Positions 44,746 to 56,269 of a stretch of DNA of 64,000 nucleotides are shown here, in pieces. Made by a program: the position numbers and the translations under genes. Location of the stretch: contig CM061070.1 in assembly GCA_030762895.1 (NCBI GenBank), positions 107,559,554 to 107,623,553 of the forward strand. The letters are read 5' to 3'. Origin of the DNA: Sophora flavescens. Lineage: Eukaryota > Streptophyta > Magnoliopsida > Fabales > Fabaceae. The notes beneath the pieces were generated by a model. It had not been told where the DNA came from, did no database searches, and saw nothing but the letters and a program-made list of their open reading frames with translations. Within the stretch, counting starts at the first letter, position 1. Each line of letters starts with the position of its first letter.

Positions 44746-45017
44746 CTACAACGGTAAAAACACCTTAACGCCTGAAAAGGTATTTCAAGACCTAAGAAGG
44801 TAGGTAAGAACCTACAGATATTTCGAGTTCTGACTATTTCGACTAAATCGCGTAACACACTAAAACTAAACAAGTACCAACTTAGAAAAATAGTTCTTGA
44901 GAGCTGGCCGCATGTAGGTCCATTAATAACCATGGGCCAAGACCAAAATACATAAGATTTCAAAATCAAAAGGGAATCGCCCAAAAACAACGTGTTTCCT
45001 AACCTACTAATACAAAT

Positions 45018-45598
45018 TCATGAGTCAAGGTTACCCTCGGCACTTGGAGGGAGGGTAGCAGAATGGCCAGGTAGGCCCACTTCACCTTCTCCTTCGGGTC
45101 CCTCCTCGGCCGCTTTCCCCTCGCCCTCTTCCCCTTGAGATACGGCCTCCTCATCCTCCATCTCGGACAATGGAACTAGGATTCCATCTCGGATAAAATC
45201 CTTGCCCACGTCAGCACAAGAGAAGTCAGCATTCGGATTTAAATGCTTCACCGCTCGGGAAAAGCCATTAACATGATCCCTCATGATAGAAGATCAGAAC
45301 GGAGCCTTAGATTCTCCTCCTTCTCGGATTCCAACAACTTTCGTAACTCAAGACTGGCTTCCTTCTCGGCTTGAAGCCCTTCCAAGACCTTCGGAAGGTT
45401 GAGCCGGTCGGTTCTTTCCATTTCCATCTCGGCCATAAAGGTGGTATTGCCTTTTTCCAGCTCTACCTTTTGGGCTTTCAATTGCCCAATTAGCCGAGCT
45501 TTCTCTTCACACTTTGCCACGGCTTTTTCAAGCTCATTCCCAGTGCGCAAAGTTCGGGCAGCTTCCGCCTTCATACTTTTCATTATTAGAAAGCTCAT
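45018..45598 (-). pseudogene. Antisense ORF (aORF) of the Tat-type element
   Basis: Reading on minus, the opposite strand to the element, the first frame (45598-45281) is a coiled coil rich in K/E/L (ELEKAVAKCEEKARLIGQLK, LEGLQAEKEASLELRKLLES). The second frame (45284-45018) overlaps its stop as ATGA and reads GFSRAVKHLNPNADFSCADV, then an acidic tail EDEEAVSQGEEGEGK. This resembles the C-terminal half of the plant proteins annotated as putative gypsy-type transposase, known from Tat-lineage antisense ORFs. The globular N-terminal domain is missing upstream and the two halves are in different frames, so this copy is decayed. The role of such antisense ORFs is not established. Confidence 0.72.
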
Positions 45599-47625
45599 AG
45601 CTCGAAAAACAGGTAATAGAGGAGGCTTAGAAGAGCATAAGCGACCACAGCTTTCCTGCTCGCATCATGGCCTAATTCGAGTAAAAGCCGAGCATATGCT
45701 GGCTTAATAACTTGGGAACCCACTGAAGGGCCAGAGTTAAAATTGTCTAGCTAAGAACAAAGGGCAGAAGCCCAGAAAGCCGAGGTTGAGCATTGCTCCT
45801 TCGCACCAAAAAGCCGAGGTCGAGCTATGCTCCTTCGCACTACGCACTGAAAAAAGTCGAGGTCGAGCAATGTTTCCTTCCTCGCAATAAAAATCCTAGG
45901 CCAAGCACAACATCTTCGCACCAAGATAAAGTCCACAGCAGATCATGCATGTTAGAGACCCAGGATTCGATGGAAATCCTGGTAGTGTTCAACCAAATAA
46001 GCCGGAATCCCAAGTACGACTGGGCTCCGCACAAAAGTCCGAGCATTGCTCGGCCAAGCAAGACGATAACCCAAGAAAGGCTTGGTTCTACAAAAAACAG
46101 ATTTCCGAGCAATGATCCCGCGAATCATAGTCTGAAGTCCTCGGCACCAAAAAGCGTGTTAAGACATGCAGGTTGACATATAAGCTCTTTCGCTTATTTC
46201 AAGCTCGGAGCTTGGGGGGCTAATGGGGATAAAGGAAGGACATTCTAGGAAATTACAGAGAAAGGATATCCCTTAGCCTACAGCTCGAAGAACTTGTAGG
46301 AAAACTATCTTCTCATACAAATTGGAGTGGATATTAGGAAAGTTTATTCTGAGACACACCTTCAAGATCGGGAAAAATAATTCGAGGACAAGTTTCAAAG
46401 TTAGTGGGTATTTCAAAGTCCACCAAATGAAAGGGTTATGAGCTACTCGAAGAAAATGTTAAGAGCTCTCAAGAACTTCAAAGACCGAGCTACATTCGTC
46501 AAAAGGCAAGTCAAATTCAAACTCTCAAGATAAGCATCTTGAAAGCATCAAAAATTAAAGGATGAAATGCAAGCACCGAGGTAAATTCATATTGCCCGAG
46601 TTTGAACTTGACTCTTCAAAAGATTGGTTCGAGCCTGAATCACTGATAAGTCGAATCTCAGCTACCAGCCTCTAAACTTGTCCTAACAAAGGTAAGATTG
46701 AAGTTTCTTCAGTTCAAAACATGTTACTACCCAAGAGGTATCAGTCGAAGTAAGAGGATCTATGCAAATCCAGTACTTTATCAACACTAAGGACAAGCTT
46801 AGCTTCTTTCATAAAGCTCTTTCGCTTATTCTGAGCTCAAAGCTCGGGGAGCTTATATACTGATCGAGATGTTAAACTCGACCACCGAGCCTACCAAACT
46901 AAAATATAGGACCATAAGTAAAGCTAGATCTCCAAACCCAAACAATCAAAGGGAAATGATTACTAGACTCGCCCACCGATCCCGCTGAACTTAAGAATTG
47001 GTCGAAATGTGAAGCTCGGTAACTTGAAACAAGAAGCTCGGGCTCCCTACTCGGTTGAGCTCCAGTTCCTGACTAATGGTTCAAGCTCAGGCTCCCTACG
47101 CGGTTGAGCTCCGGCTTCCAACTGCTCGGTTGAGCTCCGACTCCCGACTACTAGGTCAAGCTCCAAGCTCCCTACAAGGTTGCGCTCCGACTCCCGACCA
47201 CTCGGTTGAGCTACGGCTCTTGACTTATCGTTTGAGCACGCAACTACAGCGCAAGCCTCAGAAATGATGCCGTGAAGGTCACGCGTCGCACACAGTAACG
47301 TCTCCTTTCCATCTCGGTAACCGAGAAAGTATGGCCTCAACAAGAAATGAGTAACCATCCCCACCTCGGCCCGGGACCTCAAAAACGTCAAGCTCGGTCA
47401 CCCGAGCTGCTCACCGAGTTGGAGGATGTGTACACATATATAAGGTATGAAGCTCGGCCACTCACCTCGCCGAGCCGAAAGACCAAAAGGTGAAACCAAG
47501 TTCCTAGCCTCAGCCCCTTCGAAAAATCTTCCACGTGATCAGATCGAAGCTTGGGGGGCTTGTGTATGAGCCAAGATACAGAGCTCGGCTAAACATCATG
47601 AAAGCTTCTACGCCTAATCAGCTCA
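45599..47625 (+). other. Noncoding 3' region of the Tat-type element
   Basis: Rich in 'gctcgg' and 'gagctc' words. It holds short duplications: 'agctctttcgcttatt' at about 46188 and 46814; 'gcgaggtcgagc'-like units at 45780-45870; 'gttgagctccg' units at 47045-47215; and LTR-start-like phrases at 46853, 46988 and 47561. No convincing gene. Confidence 0.55.
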
Positions 47626-47642
47626 AAGCTTGGGGGGACTTG
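47626..47642 (+). promoter_or_regulatory. Polypurine tract of the Tat-type element
   Basis: AAGCTTGGGGGGACTTG precedes the 3' LTR start TGTACTGG; near-identical tracts occur at 46209 and 47548. Confidence 0.65.
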
Positions 47643-48239
47643 TGTACTGGCCGAAGAGTGAAACTCGGCCACCAAGCTCGAATACTCGGCCCAGTCCGGA
47701 AGTTAAAGATAATAAGTTAAAGATCACTTAATTAAGGGATAAGATATTAATATTAAATCCTGATATTATCTGAAATAACCTTATCTGGTTAAAAGAGATA
47801 ATATCCCTTAAATTAAGGAATCACATCTCAAAAGAGATTTAAGAGATAAATCATATCTCTAAATGATATTTAAGAGATAAATCAGATCTCTAAGAGATAG
47901 GGGAATCATATTATAAAAGGAGGAATACCCATGATAGAGACTTCACTTTCACAAACCTCGGTAACTCTCCCTTAAGCGTATTAGAGGAACTAGCGTCGAC
48001 CAAGAGACTCTCAGACAGTCCTTGCTCCCTAGTACTCATCCAATACAAGATTAGGGGATCGAGATCACCTCCCCACCAAGGGTTGAACTTAGAACTACGT
48101 CTGGCTTTGATTCCCACTGGGATACGTAGGACTGGAATATAAGATTCTGTCAAGCCAAAGTCTAAAACAACCTCCATTGTTCACTCTTGGTATGACGTTC
48201 TACGGCGAGATTCCGGCAAGTCGGATCTCGGCAGGAACA
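47643..48239 (+). repeat. Tat-type 3' LTR
   Basis: 597 bp, same length as the 5' LTR; ends GGAACA, then TCTCT of the target duplication. Confidence 0.9.
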
Positions 48240-48582
48240 TCTCTCGTTCTTGCTTTGGCGATGGTTGAACTATTTAAGAGGAAAATATTTGTTGATGTGA
48301 AGAAATTGTGATGAAGATTTGTTGATATGAAAAATAAATAAATTAGCACACTATCATTTAGGAAATAGAAACGAGGAAGAAGGAAGAATTTGTGAGAGAA
48401 ACATAAACAAGATAGAGACACAAGCGACAGGAAGGGAAACTGAGAAGCCAGAGGTCACTGGCACATGATTTTTTTAATTGTGGTTTTAATCTTGATGGTT
48501 AATTTTAATTCAACGATAAATATCTAATGCTCTGGTCTCTGACAATAAAATATTCATTTCGCTTGAGTTGCCCCTGTGTGTG
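48240..48582. other. Unique-looking spacer between Tat-type element and LTR E
   Basis: No gene or element recognised. A 73-codon minus frame (48200-48421) has no recognisable features. Confidence 0.45.
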
Positions 48583-48912
48583 TGGAGACACTACGTTGTA
48601 TCCTATTGATTATTTAAGTTAAAACCTTATTAATTAATTATTTAATCACATGCTTAACGTTGAAACATGTATTTCGAAATATGTGAAAATTTAAAACTTA
48701 ATTAGAAACATACATTATGAGAAAATTTACAACAATACACCATATATATTAAATGCATACACACCATATGTTTATGGGTCATAGTTATCAAAACACTGTT
48801 TAGTATATCTATTAGTAGGATCCCGTACAGGTACATACTTATATACTTATGCAACTATTATAATCAGGGGGAAAATATAAAACGTCTCACAAGACGCACT
48901 GGCCTTAACTCT

Positions 48913-49020
48913 CTAAGTTCTACCATTCGGGTCCACGGCTTGTCCTCCAGCTTCTGGCTCATAAGGAGTTCCATCCAACTCCTCAGCAACAGGCTCCTCC
49001 ATATGGTCTTCTCGTACGAT
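48913..49020 (-). other. Short acidic frame in LTR E
   Basis: Minus frame: VREDHMEEPVAEELDG, then EPEAGGQAVDPNGRT, stop. It aligns with the frame at 29734-29841 in copy D with the stop at the same place. No clear start; coding status unproven. Confidence 0.4.
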
Positions 49021-49643
49021 CACATAAGAAATAAAATACAACATACATATTACAGAAGAATAGGGGATAAGAAACAGTTCTATCATCAAAGGGGGAAAAG
49101 AATACATAGCATATAATATAACAATAGTCACAGACAATCATCACTCATAATCAACCATCATCCTTAATTCACGATATCATCGTCTACCCTCAATCTCATG
49201 CAACTAAACCTTTATGCTGATATGACCATCTCTACTCCTGTCACGTTAGTCAGTAGTCCAGAACGGTCTGGGGTCAAGAACTCGGTGTTCCCCAAATTCC
49301 CTTATCTCTCGTAGGGAATAGTGCATTAAGCATAGTGCGCGTCACTATCCCCCATTGGAAATAGCACAATAAGCACAAAATACCTAGTAACTCAGTTCAC
49401 CCCTATTCCCTAATCTCTAGTAGGAAATAGTGCTTTAAGCACGATGTGCGTCACTTGTAACACCCCGATTTTCTGTTTCTTGTTAATCTATGCTTAAGTG
49501 TGTGCTTGCCAGTAATTTATTTTAAAGTTTTAGAGATTATTTTGAAAAACTAAAATCATTTTCATAACTTAGTCTATCTTAGGAAACTCCAGTAAAAATT
49601 TCAGCTGAAAATTGAGACGAAACCCGGTCTGCGTTTTCTCTAT

Positions 49644-49659
49644 CGATACAAGTTTACTG
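49644..49659. repeat. Conserved LTR stem-loop, copy C (weakened)
   Basis: CGATACAAGTTTACTG at the equivalent place; pairing is partly lost. Confidence 0.4.
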
Positions 49660-50067
49660 ATCAGAAAATGAAATTTTTACTCATGAACGAAACGATTAGG
49701 CTTCTAATTATGATTTATAATGTTTCCACTATTTCAAAAAATTTCGTTAAAATATTTTTATTTTATTGATTTTTCGGGTGCGATTTTCATTAGAAATACG
49801 ATCGATTTGATATAGATATTTAACCGGAACGAAACAAAAATCAAGGGGAATAACTTGTGTCAGATTTTGGAGTGTTGAGTGAGGAAAATCGGATTTTTTG
49901 TAAGATGAATAGTAATTTTATGACACAAAATCATAATTATCATAATAAATTATTATATTTCAAAATTTATATTAAAAATACTTTTAAATTTTTTTATTTA
50001 TTTTCTCCCCCTTTTCTACTGAAACCAGCAGTCCCCCCCTCCCCCCCGCCCTCCCTCCCTCCCTCCC

Positions 50068-50075
50068 TATATAAA
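50068..50075 (+). promoter_or_regulatory. LTR TATA box (copy C)
   Basis: TATATAAA directly after a C/T-rich run (50030-50067) and before 'cccctcttcctcacac', a classic LTR core-promoter layout. Confidence 0.7.
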
Positions 50076-52816
50076 CCCCTCTTCCTCACACTTCTTCATT
50101 TTCTCTCATAAACTCAAAAAAATAATAAAAAAAAGCTCCTATTACACTTGCTTCTAATTCTTTTCGTTCTTGAGAAAGCTAAAGCTTTTGCTTCCAAGCT
50201 CTCAATTTCTGCAGCACCTAGGTATAATATGTAGCTATTGTACTTCAAGTTCTTGCTATTTTCATCTTGTACATGTATGTTGAGTTGGTTCTTGCAAAGC
50301 TTGTTCTTTTTTTTAAAAGTTCTTTTATTTCAAAGTTCTACTCATCTTCACCACCACCATTTTCAACCTTTGCATGTTGGAATGAACCCTCCTATGACTA
50401 TTTTAATGGGGTTGGCTGAAACCCTAAGGAGGAGAGGTTGTGATTTTTCAACATACTTTTCACATGCATGTTAGATTTACTATGATTTATGCTTATAGTT
50501 TTAACTTGTAATAAAAAAGAAATCATCTTCCTTTACATGCAAAAGATTTTACTTCTTGCTCATCTTTATTCTCATTTTAATGGCTTGCATGTGAAGAGAA
50601 AATCATCCTCCCTATGATCATGGTGTAGTCGAAACACCAAGAGGGAAAAATGATAAGATTTTGCTAAAATCTCACATGCATGGGTTTAGATCTTTGAATC
50701 ATGAATTTTTTTTAACTAAAGAAATTTTTTTGAGACTATGTATACCTTCTTGTGATGGTTCTATGGCCAAAATTCTAAAATTTTTAAGGTAGTGAGGCCT
50801 AATTTTTAATCACTTGGAAGGTTGCATGGTTAATACACTAAGTTCTTTACATTAGTAGCTTAACAATGGTGCTTGAAAAATTTAAGTTTTCCTAGCCTTG
50901 TTGGCTTGTGATAGCCGAAACTCACTTGATGAGTTGTTGAGGCTTGTTCAAATTTTTTAAAGTTAAATGATTCTTAAAACACTATAGAGTTTACATGCAT
51001 AAAATTAGATTGATGAAAAATAGTATTTTCCCACCATTTCTTGATAACGAAACCCATGGTTCACGAGGCCAAGATTATAAAATTTTATTTTCAAGTTTTA
51101 AACTTTTATTTTACCTCCTTGATACTTAAGGATCATAGATCCAAAAGTTTGTGAAAATTTAAAATTTCTAGCATGATTTTCTAAGCATGACCGAATGCAT
51201 ACATCGAATTAGGGTGATTTTATAAAAAAATTACTTATGTTAATCACTTGTTTCTGTATAGATTTGCAATCGTAACGCGAACCGAGTCATTCCTCTTTAA
51301 AAACCACAACCGAGTTTCATTACCATTTTACTCTGAGGTAAGGGAAGAAAGCCTGAGGGATATTAAAAATTATGATGACCATGTGTTACCTGTATTTGCT
51401 TGATGTGTTGGTTGAATGCTTGTTATAATACTTGGTTTGATGAGTGATTTGATTTAGTTGATATGCTTATTTTATTTGATTTACATGATTTAAGTGTTTA
51501 TGCTGATTATAAAATGTTTATTATGATATGGGTATGTCGATTTATTGATGTAATTGTTTGGTTGATGCATATAAAGCCTAACCTTGAGTTAGAGCTCAAA
51601 ATAATAAGTTAAGATAAAAATCTTAACAAGATCATGAAAGAAGCTTACAAATAAATAATGTTTTTAAAGAGAAGTTATGTTTGAAAAAGAGAAGAAAGTT
51701 AAGGTTATATTTCTAAATTTTTTAGCGTTAGAAATTTTATGAAAAAGCATATTTTGATTTATTGAATTAAAAGAATTTTTTAAAGGAAGATTAATTTGAT
51801 TTAATTGAAAAAGAGTGAATTTTTAAAATCAAGGTGATTTCTGAAAAATGAATTTCAAATAAAATTTTGTTTTAATAAAAACTTTGCTCAAAACAATATT
51901 CCAATAACTTGGATAAGTTATGGAAATTTGATTTTGTTTTATTTTTCACTAAACAAAAAATAACATTGAAAAGTGGACCTAGTAACCGAAACGTCGGGCT
52001 ACTAGTGTAATTAAACACGTTGATATATGATCCGTGTCACGTTGTTGCGGACCGTGTCCTTATACGTTGTTGTGGACGGCGTGTCTTACATACGTTATAC
52101 AAACGTGATAAATGCAGTAAAGGTGTAAAGTTGTTTTCTATTACCACAAAGTCTTAGACTGGTGTATCGGTTTATAACTCTCGTGATTGGACACTCGGAC
52201 TCAAATGCCCTGTGTTTACAAATTTTAATACATTGAAAAGTTATGGAGGCCGTGAGCCTTTGAGCTTCGACAAGGAAAAAATTATACACAAAGAAAAGCC
52301 TCGATAATAAAATGTTTTTCATGCATTTGGCAGACGTGCCCAAAGTTGTTTTGTGTGAGTACCTTGAAGAGGGGGGTATATCATGCTACGTTGTATCATT
52401 GTGCCTTGACGGACAATGAAATCCATATGCCTTGATTACTATGCCTTGAGTTGGATAGTATGCTATGGATATCCACGCACGTTGCACACTGTGCCAAGAG
52501 TTTTGGGCAGTGTAGTGGACTAACACGTTGTGCCTTTTATGGCAAAGATTTCGGGCATGATCAGCTCATTTTAAACAAAGTGAAGTTGGGGTCTCCGGAG
52601 ATTAGGATAGAAGTTGAATTATAGAAGTATCATGGTTTTCAAAAATCAATGATTATCTCTTGCTACGTACTGCTTAAAATGATATCTTGCTACTTGTATA
52701 TGTTTCTGTGAGTGTTTTTGGGTGCATATAGCTGTCATAATTATCCATATATTGGTATCTTACCCTTTCATTTTCCTTCATGTATATATGTATGTATCCT
52801 GTTATGTTGAGATTAG

Positions 52817-53239
52817 ATGGACCCGGCTCTGCCTCTCGTGCACTCCCGGGTGCGGACAATCATGTTTGAGGATGCCGACAACCCTGGGGCTTGGGTGATT
52901 CATCCGGGGAATCACATGGCCGAGTACACTGACCCGGTTTGCACTTTAGAAGGAACACATTAGGGAGGTCCAGAGAGGAGGATTCATACCGTGGAGACCA
53001 TCCAGATATCAGTTCTTCCAGCTTGGTTGTATGTACAACACCTAGCAGACTTAGGACAGCTAGTGTTAAATCCACCACCTCTGAATGTGGTGCCAGCTTC
53101 ACCCATAGAGGTGGATCCGGAGGAATTCATGGATGAGGACCCTCAGTATCATTCTATGAGCAGTGATGATAATGATGATGCACCTGAGGAGGGAACCAAG
53201 GTGGAAGTATCCTCTTTTGATACTTCTTCTGGAAATTAG
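52817..53239 (+). CDS. Recurrent ORF in the large LTR family (copy C), split by an amber codon
   Basis: ATG at 52817 opens a frame to TAG at 53237-53239 with one in-frame TAG at codon 49 (52961-52963). Blocks shared with copy B: VHSRVR, FEDADNPGAWVIH, DPVCTLEGT before the stop; PERR, AWLYVQHLADLGQLVLNPP after it; then an acidic tail with EEFMDEDPQYH and DDNDDAPEEG. Copy B's tail is longer by about two dozen residues. The two genomic copies differ a lot at nucleotide level yet keep the frame on both sides of the stop. Function unknown. Confidence 0.5.
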
Positions 53240-55927
53240 GAAGACTTTCGTGGTCTCCCGAATGGGTATCACTAGTTGTCTGGACCAGCTTAGGAAGTCT
53301 AGTTTTATTTTGGAGTAGTGATGTTGGATGGATCCTTTCAAGAACATGTTTAAATTGTGTCCTTAACCTCTAGTATGACTTTAGTATTTTGTTTTAAGTA
53401 ACTTGGATGTACACTCAAGGAAACCTCTGTCAATGCACCTGTCACTAAGAAGGTGTTTGTTATCAATGTGAATATTTATGTATGTTTTTCTATGAATGTA
53501 AGTTTATCTTTTAATTTCCCCATCTTATGTTGAGAGTTTTAACATAAAATGAATTACCAATTAAGTATTAACTTCCGAAATAAAATGACATGCCTTCAAA
53601 TATCGTTAATATTAGTAAAAAGGGTCAATTAATGTAATGCCCGGGTGAGGGTGTTACATCACTGATCCCCCATTGGAAATAGCACAATAAGCACAAAGAC
53701 ATGGTAACTCTATCTTCGATAGGATAATTAGAACAACGCGTTAAGGACTAAAAGAGTATTACGGTAGTCTACCTCGGCATCAATATCTGTAGGTCACTCA
53801 CCCGCAATATCCGGTATCCAAAATAGGATATCCTGACCTCGTGTGTTCCACTCACACGACTGTGAACAACAATACATTTATATATATCTCACTGACTCGC
53901 ATTGGTTACAACCTAGTGCCTCAACCTTCGATCATAGCCTCAACACATGTTCTATGTCACCTCTCATCTATAAAATAATTAATTTAGGCTAGGCACATCT
54001 AAGTCAATTCATTCTCTCACCCACATGAACATCTCTTGAACAACATATATCTTTACTTAAAAGATAACCAAGCACACTATCAAATCAGGAAGATCATGCA
54101 TAACACAATGATCATAAAATATTCAAACATCAAAATAAAACGTCACAAGCAGTAGAATACCTCAACCAGTGCATCACAAACAATCAATAATAATAAAGTC
54201 AAACATCCTCAAATATTATAAGATTATCCTAACGTTGCTAAACCTACAATCCCCAAATCATCATTGGTATTATCGAAAAGTTTTCAATGCGATTTTGGTC
54301 TTGTCGATTACTCGACCACTAGTAGGGTTTAGGTCGCCCTACACAATTATTATAAAATATACTACTTATCCATTCCGACGACAAATTGATTCTTTCCCCT
54401 ACCTGACTTATCACCGGATTTCTCGAACTCTCCGATCCTCATTACTAGACCACGATTATCAATTAACCTTCAACCAATTCAACATAAAATATATTAATCA
54501 AACAAAATCCAACTATGACAAGATTATGCTAGGTTTGGCCAACTATTCAAAATGAGGCTAGGGTTAATTTCTCAACTCCATCTTTTGGATTCTAGTTACT
54601 GTAGTATGAACTAGCATAAATAAATTGCTAGAAGTTAAAAATATGAAATAAAATCCTCTAACCTCTAGGGTTAGGGTTTCGTCCAAAAGAGTAAAGTAAA
54701 GCTAGGAATTTCTTTTGATTTCAAGCTCTTGGACAAGGAAAGTATAGGTATAAAAGAGATGAAAACAGGAGTCATAACTCATCAAACATTTTTCTAAGCA
54801 TTTTTGCATGATTTTTGAAGAATTAGATCTAAGACTTGAAATAGAGAAAAACTTGATGAAACTTAAAATTAGTTGAGGATTAAGAATATAAAAACCCTAG
54901 ATAGCTTAGAACCAACCTCACCTAAGTTAAAAATTGAACAAAATCTCATTTGCTCATCCAAGCATAGGTTCGGCCATATTAAGAAAATAGGGGAAGAAAA
55001 TTAGTTTCCTTACATGCTCTTAGATGATGAAATTAGAAGTCATATAAAGATCATAGAAATTGGTTTCACATTAAAATGATTTTTCTACAATTTTCTAGAA
55101 TTATTTGAAGTTATAGATCTAAGAATGGAAATAGGTGAAAAACTTTATGAACATGAATATTGATGGATGATTAATGAAGCTAAGATGATGAGGAACATGA
55201 TCCTCACCTTGGAATGAAGAAGTTTGAGGAAGAAATTGAAGAGAAATGAAGAACTTGTCAAGGACAAATATGGTGTTCTTTAGGTTTTTTGTGAAGAACG
55301 GGCTTAGATTTGGAAATAGGAAGACAATGAAATGTTGCTAAGTGTGGGGAGGGCTTGGGCTGCATAAGAATGAGAGAATAAGTGTGTGAGGAGTTGTTTA
55401 ATTGGTTAAAATGAACCATAGTTGAGTTTACTTGACCTAGGACCTAGGTTAAGTTAGAAAATAATATAATAACTTAACTATAGTTAATAGTAATCATGGT
55501 TAGGTTAAAATGTGTGGTGAAGAATCAATGGAAGGTGTGGCTGCCTATTTCACCACATGGGAGGAAGAAGAGATCAAATTGGCCTTGACTTACCTTAACC
55601 ATGGTTAACAATTAACTAGAATGTGTTAGGTTAAGGTTAAGGGCATTTTGGCCATTTTATCTAAAAAGTCGTGATTACTTGCATTAAATGTTCATAAATG
55701 CTTGGTGAGTCATGGTGGTGACTCATCCCATGACTCATCTTCTCTGGTATCCAGTTTTGTCTCTGCACATCCGTTATCGACTCCATCGATTACTCGTTTG
55801 TCGATAATACGCCCGAATAAGTATATGAACTTATTTATTTTGAAAATTTTCAAAATAACCAATATCGTTTGAAATATGATTTAAACCTAAACCGTTTCGT
55901 TCACTAGTCAAAATTAGGTTTTCTGAT

Positions 55928-55943
55928 CAGTAGAATCTTACTG
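55928..55943. repeat. Conserved LTR stem-loop, copy E
   Basis: CAGTAGAATCTTACTG pairs with one G-T wobble and one mismatch; same place as in A-D. Confidence 0.5.
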
Positions 55944-56129
55944 TCAGTGAAAACGCAGACCGATTTCTGTCTGTATTTTCAACCCAAAATTTCACTGTGA
56001 CCCTATATCATAAGATAAAGTATGAATATGATTTTGTTTTATTCAAAATCATTGTCTTGGTCTCATATTAAAATATAAATAATTATATCTTAACCGATAA
56101 TACAGTGTAATTAAAAACAGGTTATTACA

Positions 56130-56174
56130 TGTGTCTTTGCGCGAGCGTGTGTTTGTGTGTGTGTGTGTGTAAAG
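56130..56174. repeat. (GT)n-rich spacer
   Basis: Short GT microsatellite between LTR E and the Helitron. Confidence 0.7.
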
Positions 56175-56269
56175 TCTATATACTTTACTAAGGCTCATCC
56201 TCATTTTTAGTGTAGATGAATAGTAAAATGGGTGGCGAGCCTAATTCTATGGTTTTTTTTATATTATAT

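Larger units (their letters stand above)
35233..48239 (+). mobile_element. Non-autonomous Tat-lineage gypsy element carrying a LysM exon
   Basis: Two LTRs of identical length (597 bp; 35233-35829 and 47643-48239) start TGTACTGGCCGAAG and end GCAGGAACA. Flanks are TCTAT (35228-35232) and TCTCT (48240-48244), a duplication with one mismatch. The internal part begins with a primer site TGGCGCCCATCGTGGGGC (35832-35849), of the kind seen in Tat/Ogre elements. 68-bp tandem repeats and an ORF antisense to the element lie before the 3' LTR, both Tat-lineage hallmarks. No gag, protease or polymerase of its own is seen; a LysM receptor exon lies where gag would start. An Athila-type element (36619-44352) sits inside it. 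By eye the LTRs differ at roughly 17 positions. Confidence 0.85.
49456..53658 (+). mobile_element. Large solo LTR, copy C (4203 bp)
   Basis: Starts TGTAACACCCCG and ends GGGTGTTACA, with perfect duplication TCACT (49451-49455 and 53659-53663) lying inside LTR E. A TATA box and CT-rich leader on plus fix its orientation. The middle is colinear (reverse complement) with copies A and B: for example 'ccgtgtcacgttgttgcgga' near 52032 corresponds to their 'cgcaacaacgt..tacgg' text. It has no internal region: a solo LTR formed by recombination. LTR termini of this type occur in Tekay/Del chromoviruses and related elements; the lineage is uncertain without an internal region. Confidence 0.85.
48583..56129 (-). 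mobile_element. Solo LTR, copy E (subfamily 2), split by copy C
   Basis: On minus it starts TGTAATAACC (56129) and ends GTGTCTCCA (48583). It is colinear with copy D. Without the nested copy C (and one CTCAC-type duplication) it is about 3.3 kb. Flanking sequence on both sides is TG-rich (GTGTG and TGTGT), so a duplication cannot be proved. Its last 35 codons (48913-49020) repeat the short acidic frame of copy D. A 'tagtaggaaatagtgcttt'-type tandem repeat lies at 49300-49455. Confidence 0.72.

Noticed and set aside
45751..46176. Frames on both strands in the Tat 3' region
   Set aside because: They follow short internal duplications and match no known domain; only the coiled-coil frame downstream is recognisable.
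54169..54555. 128-codon frame in LTR E
   Set aside because: No family resemblance; the homologous part of copy D does not keep it open.
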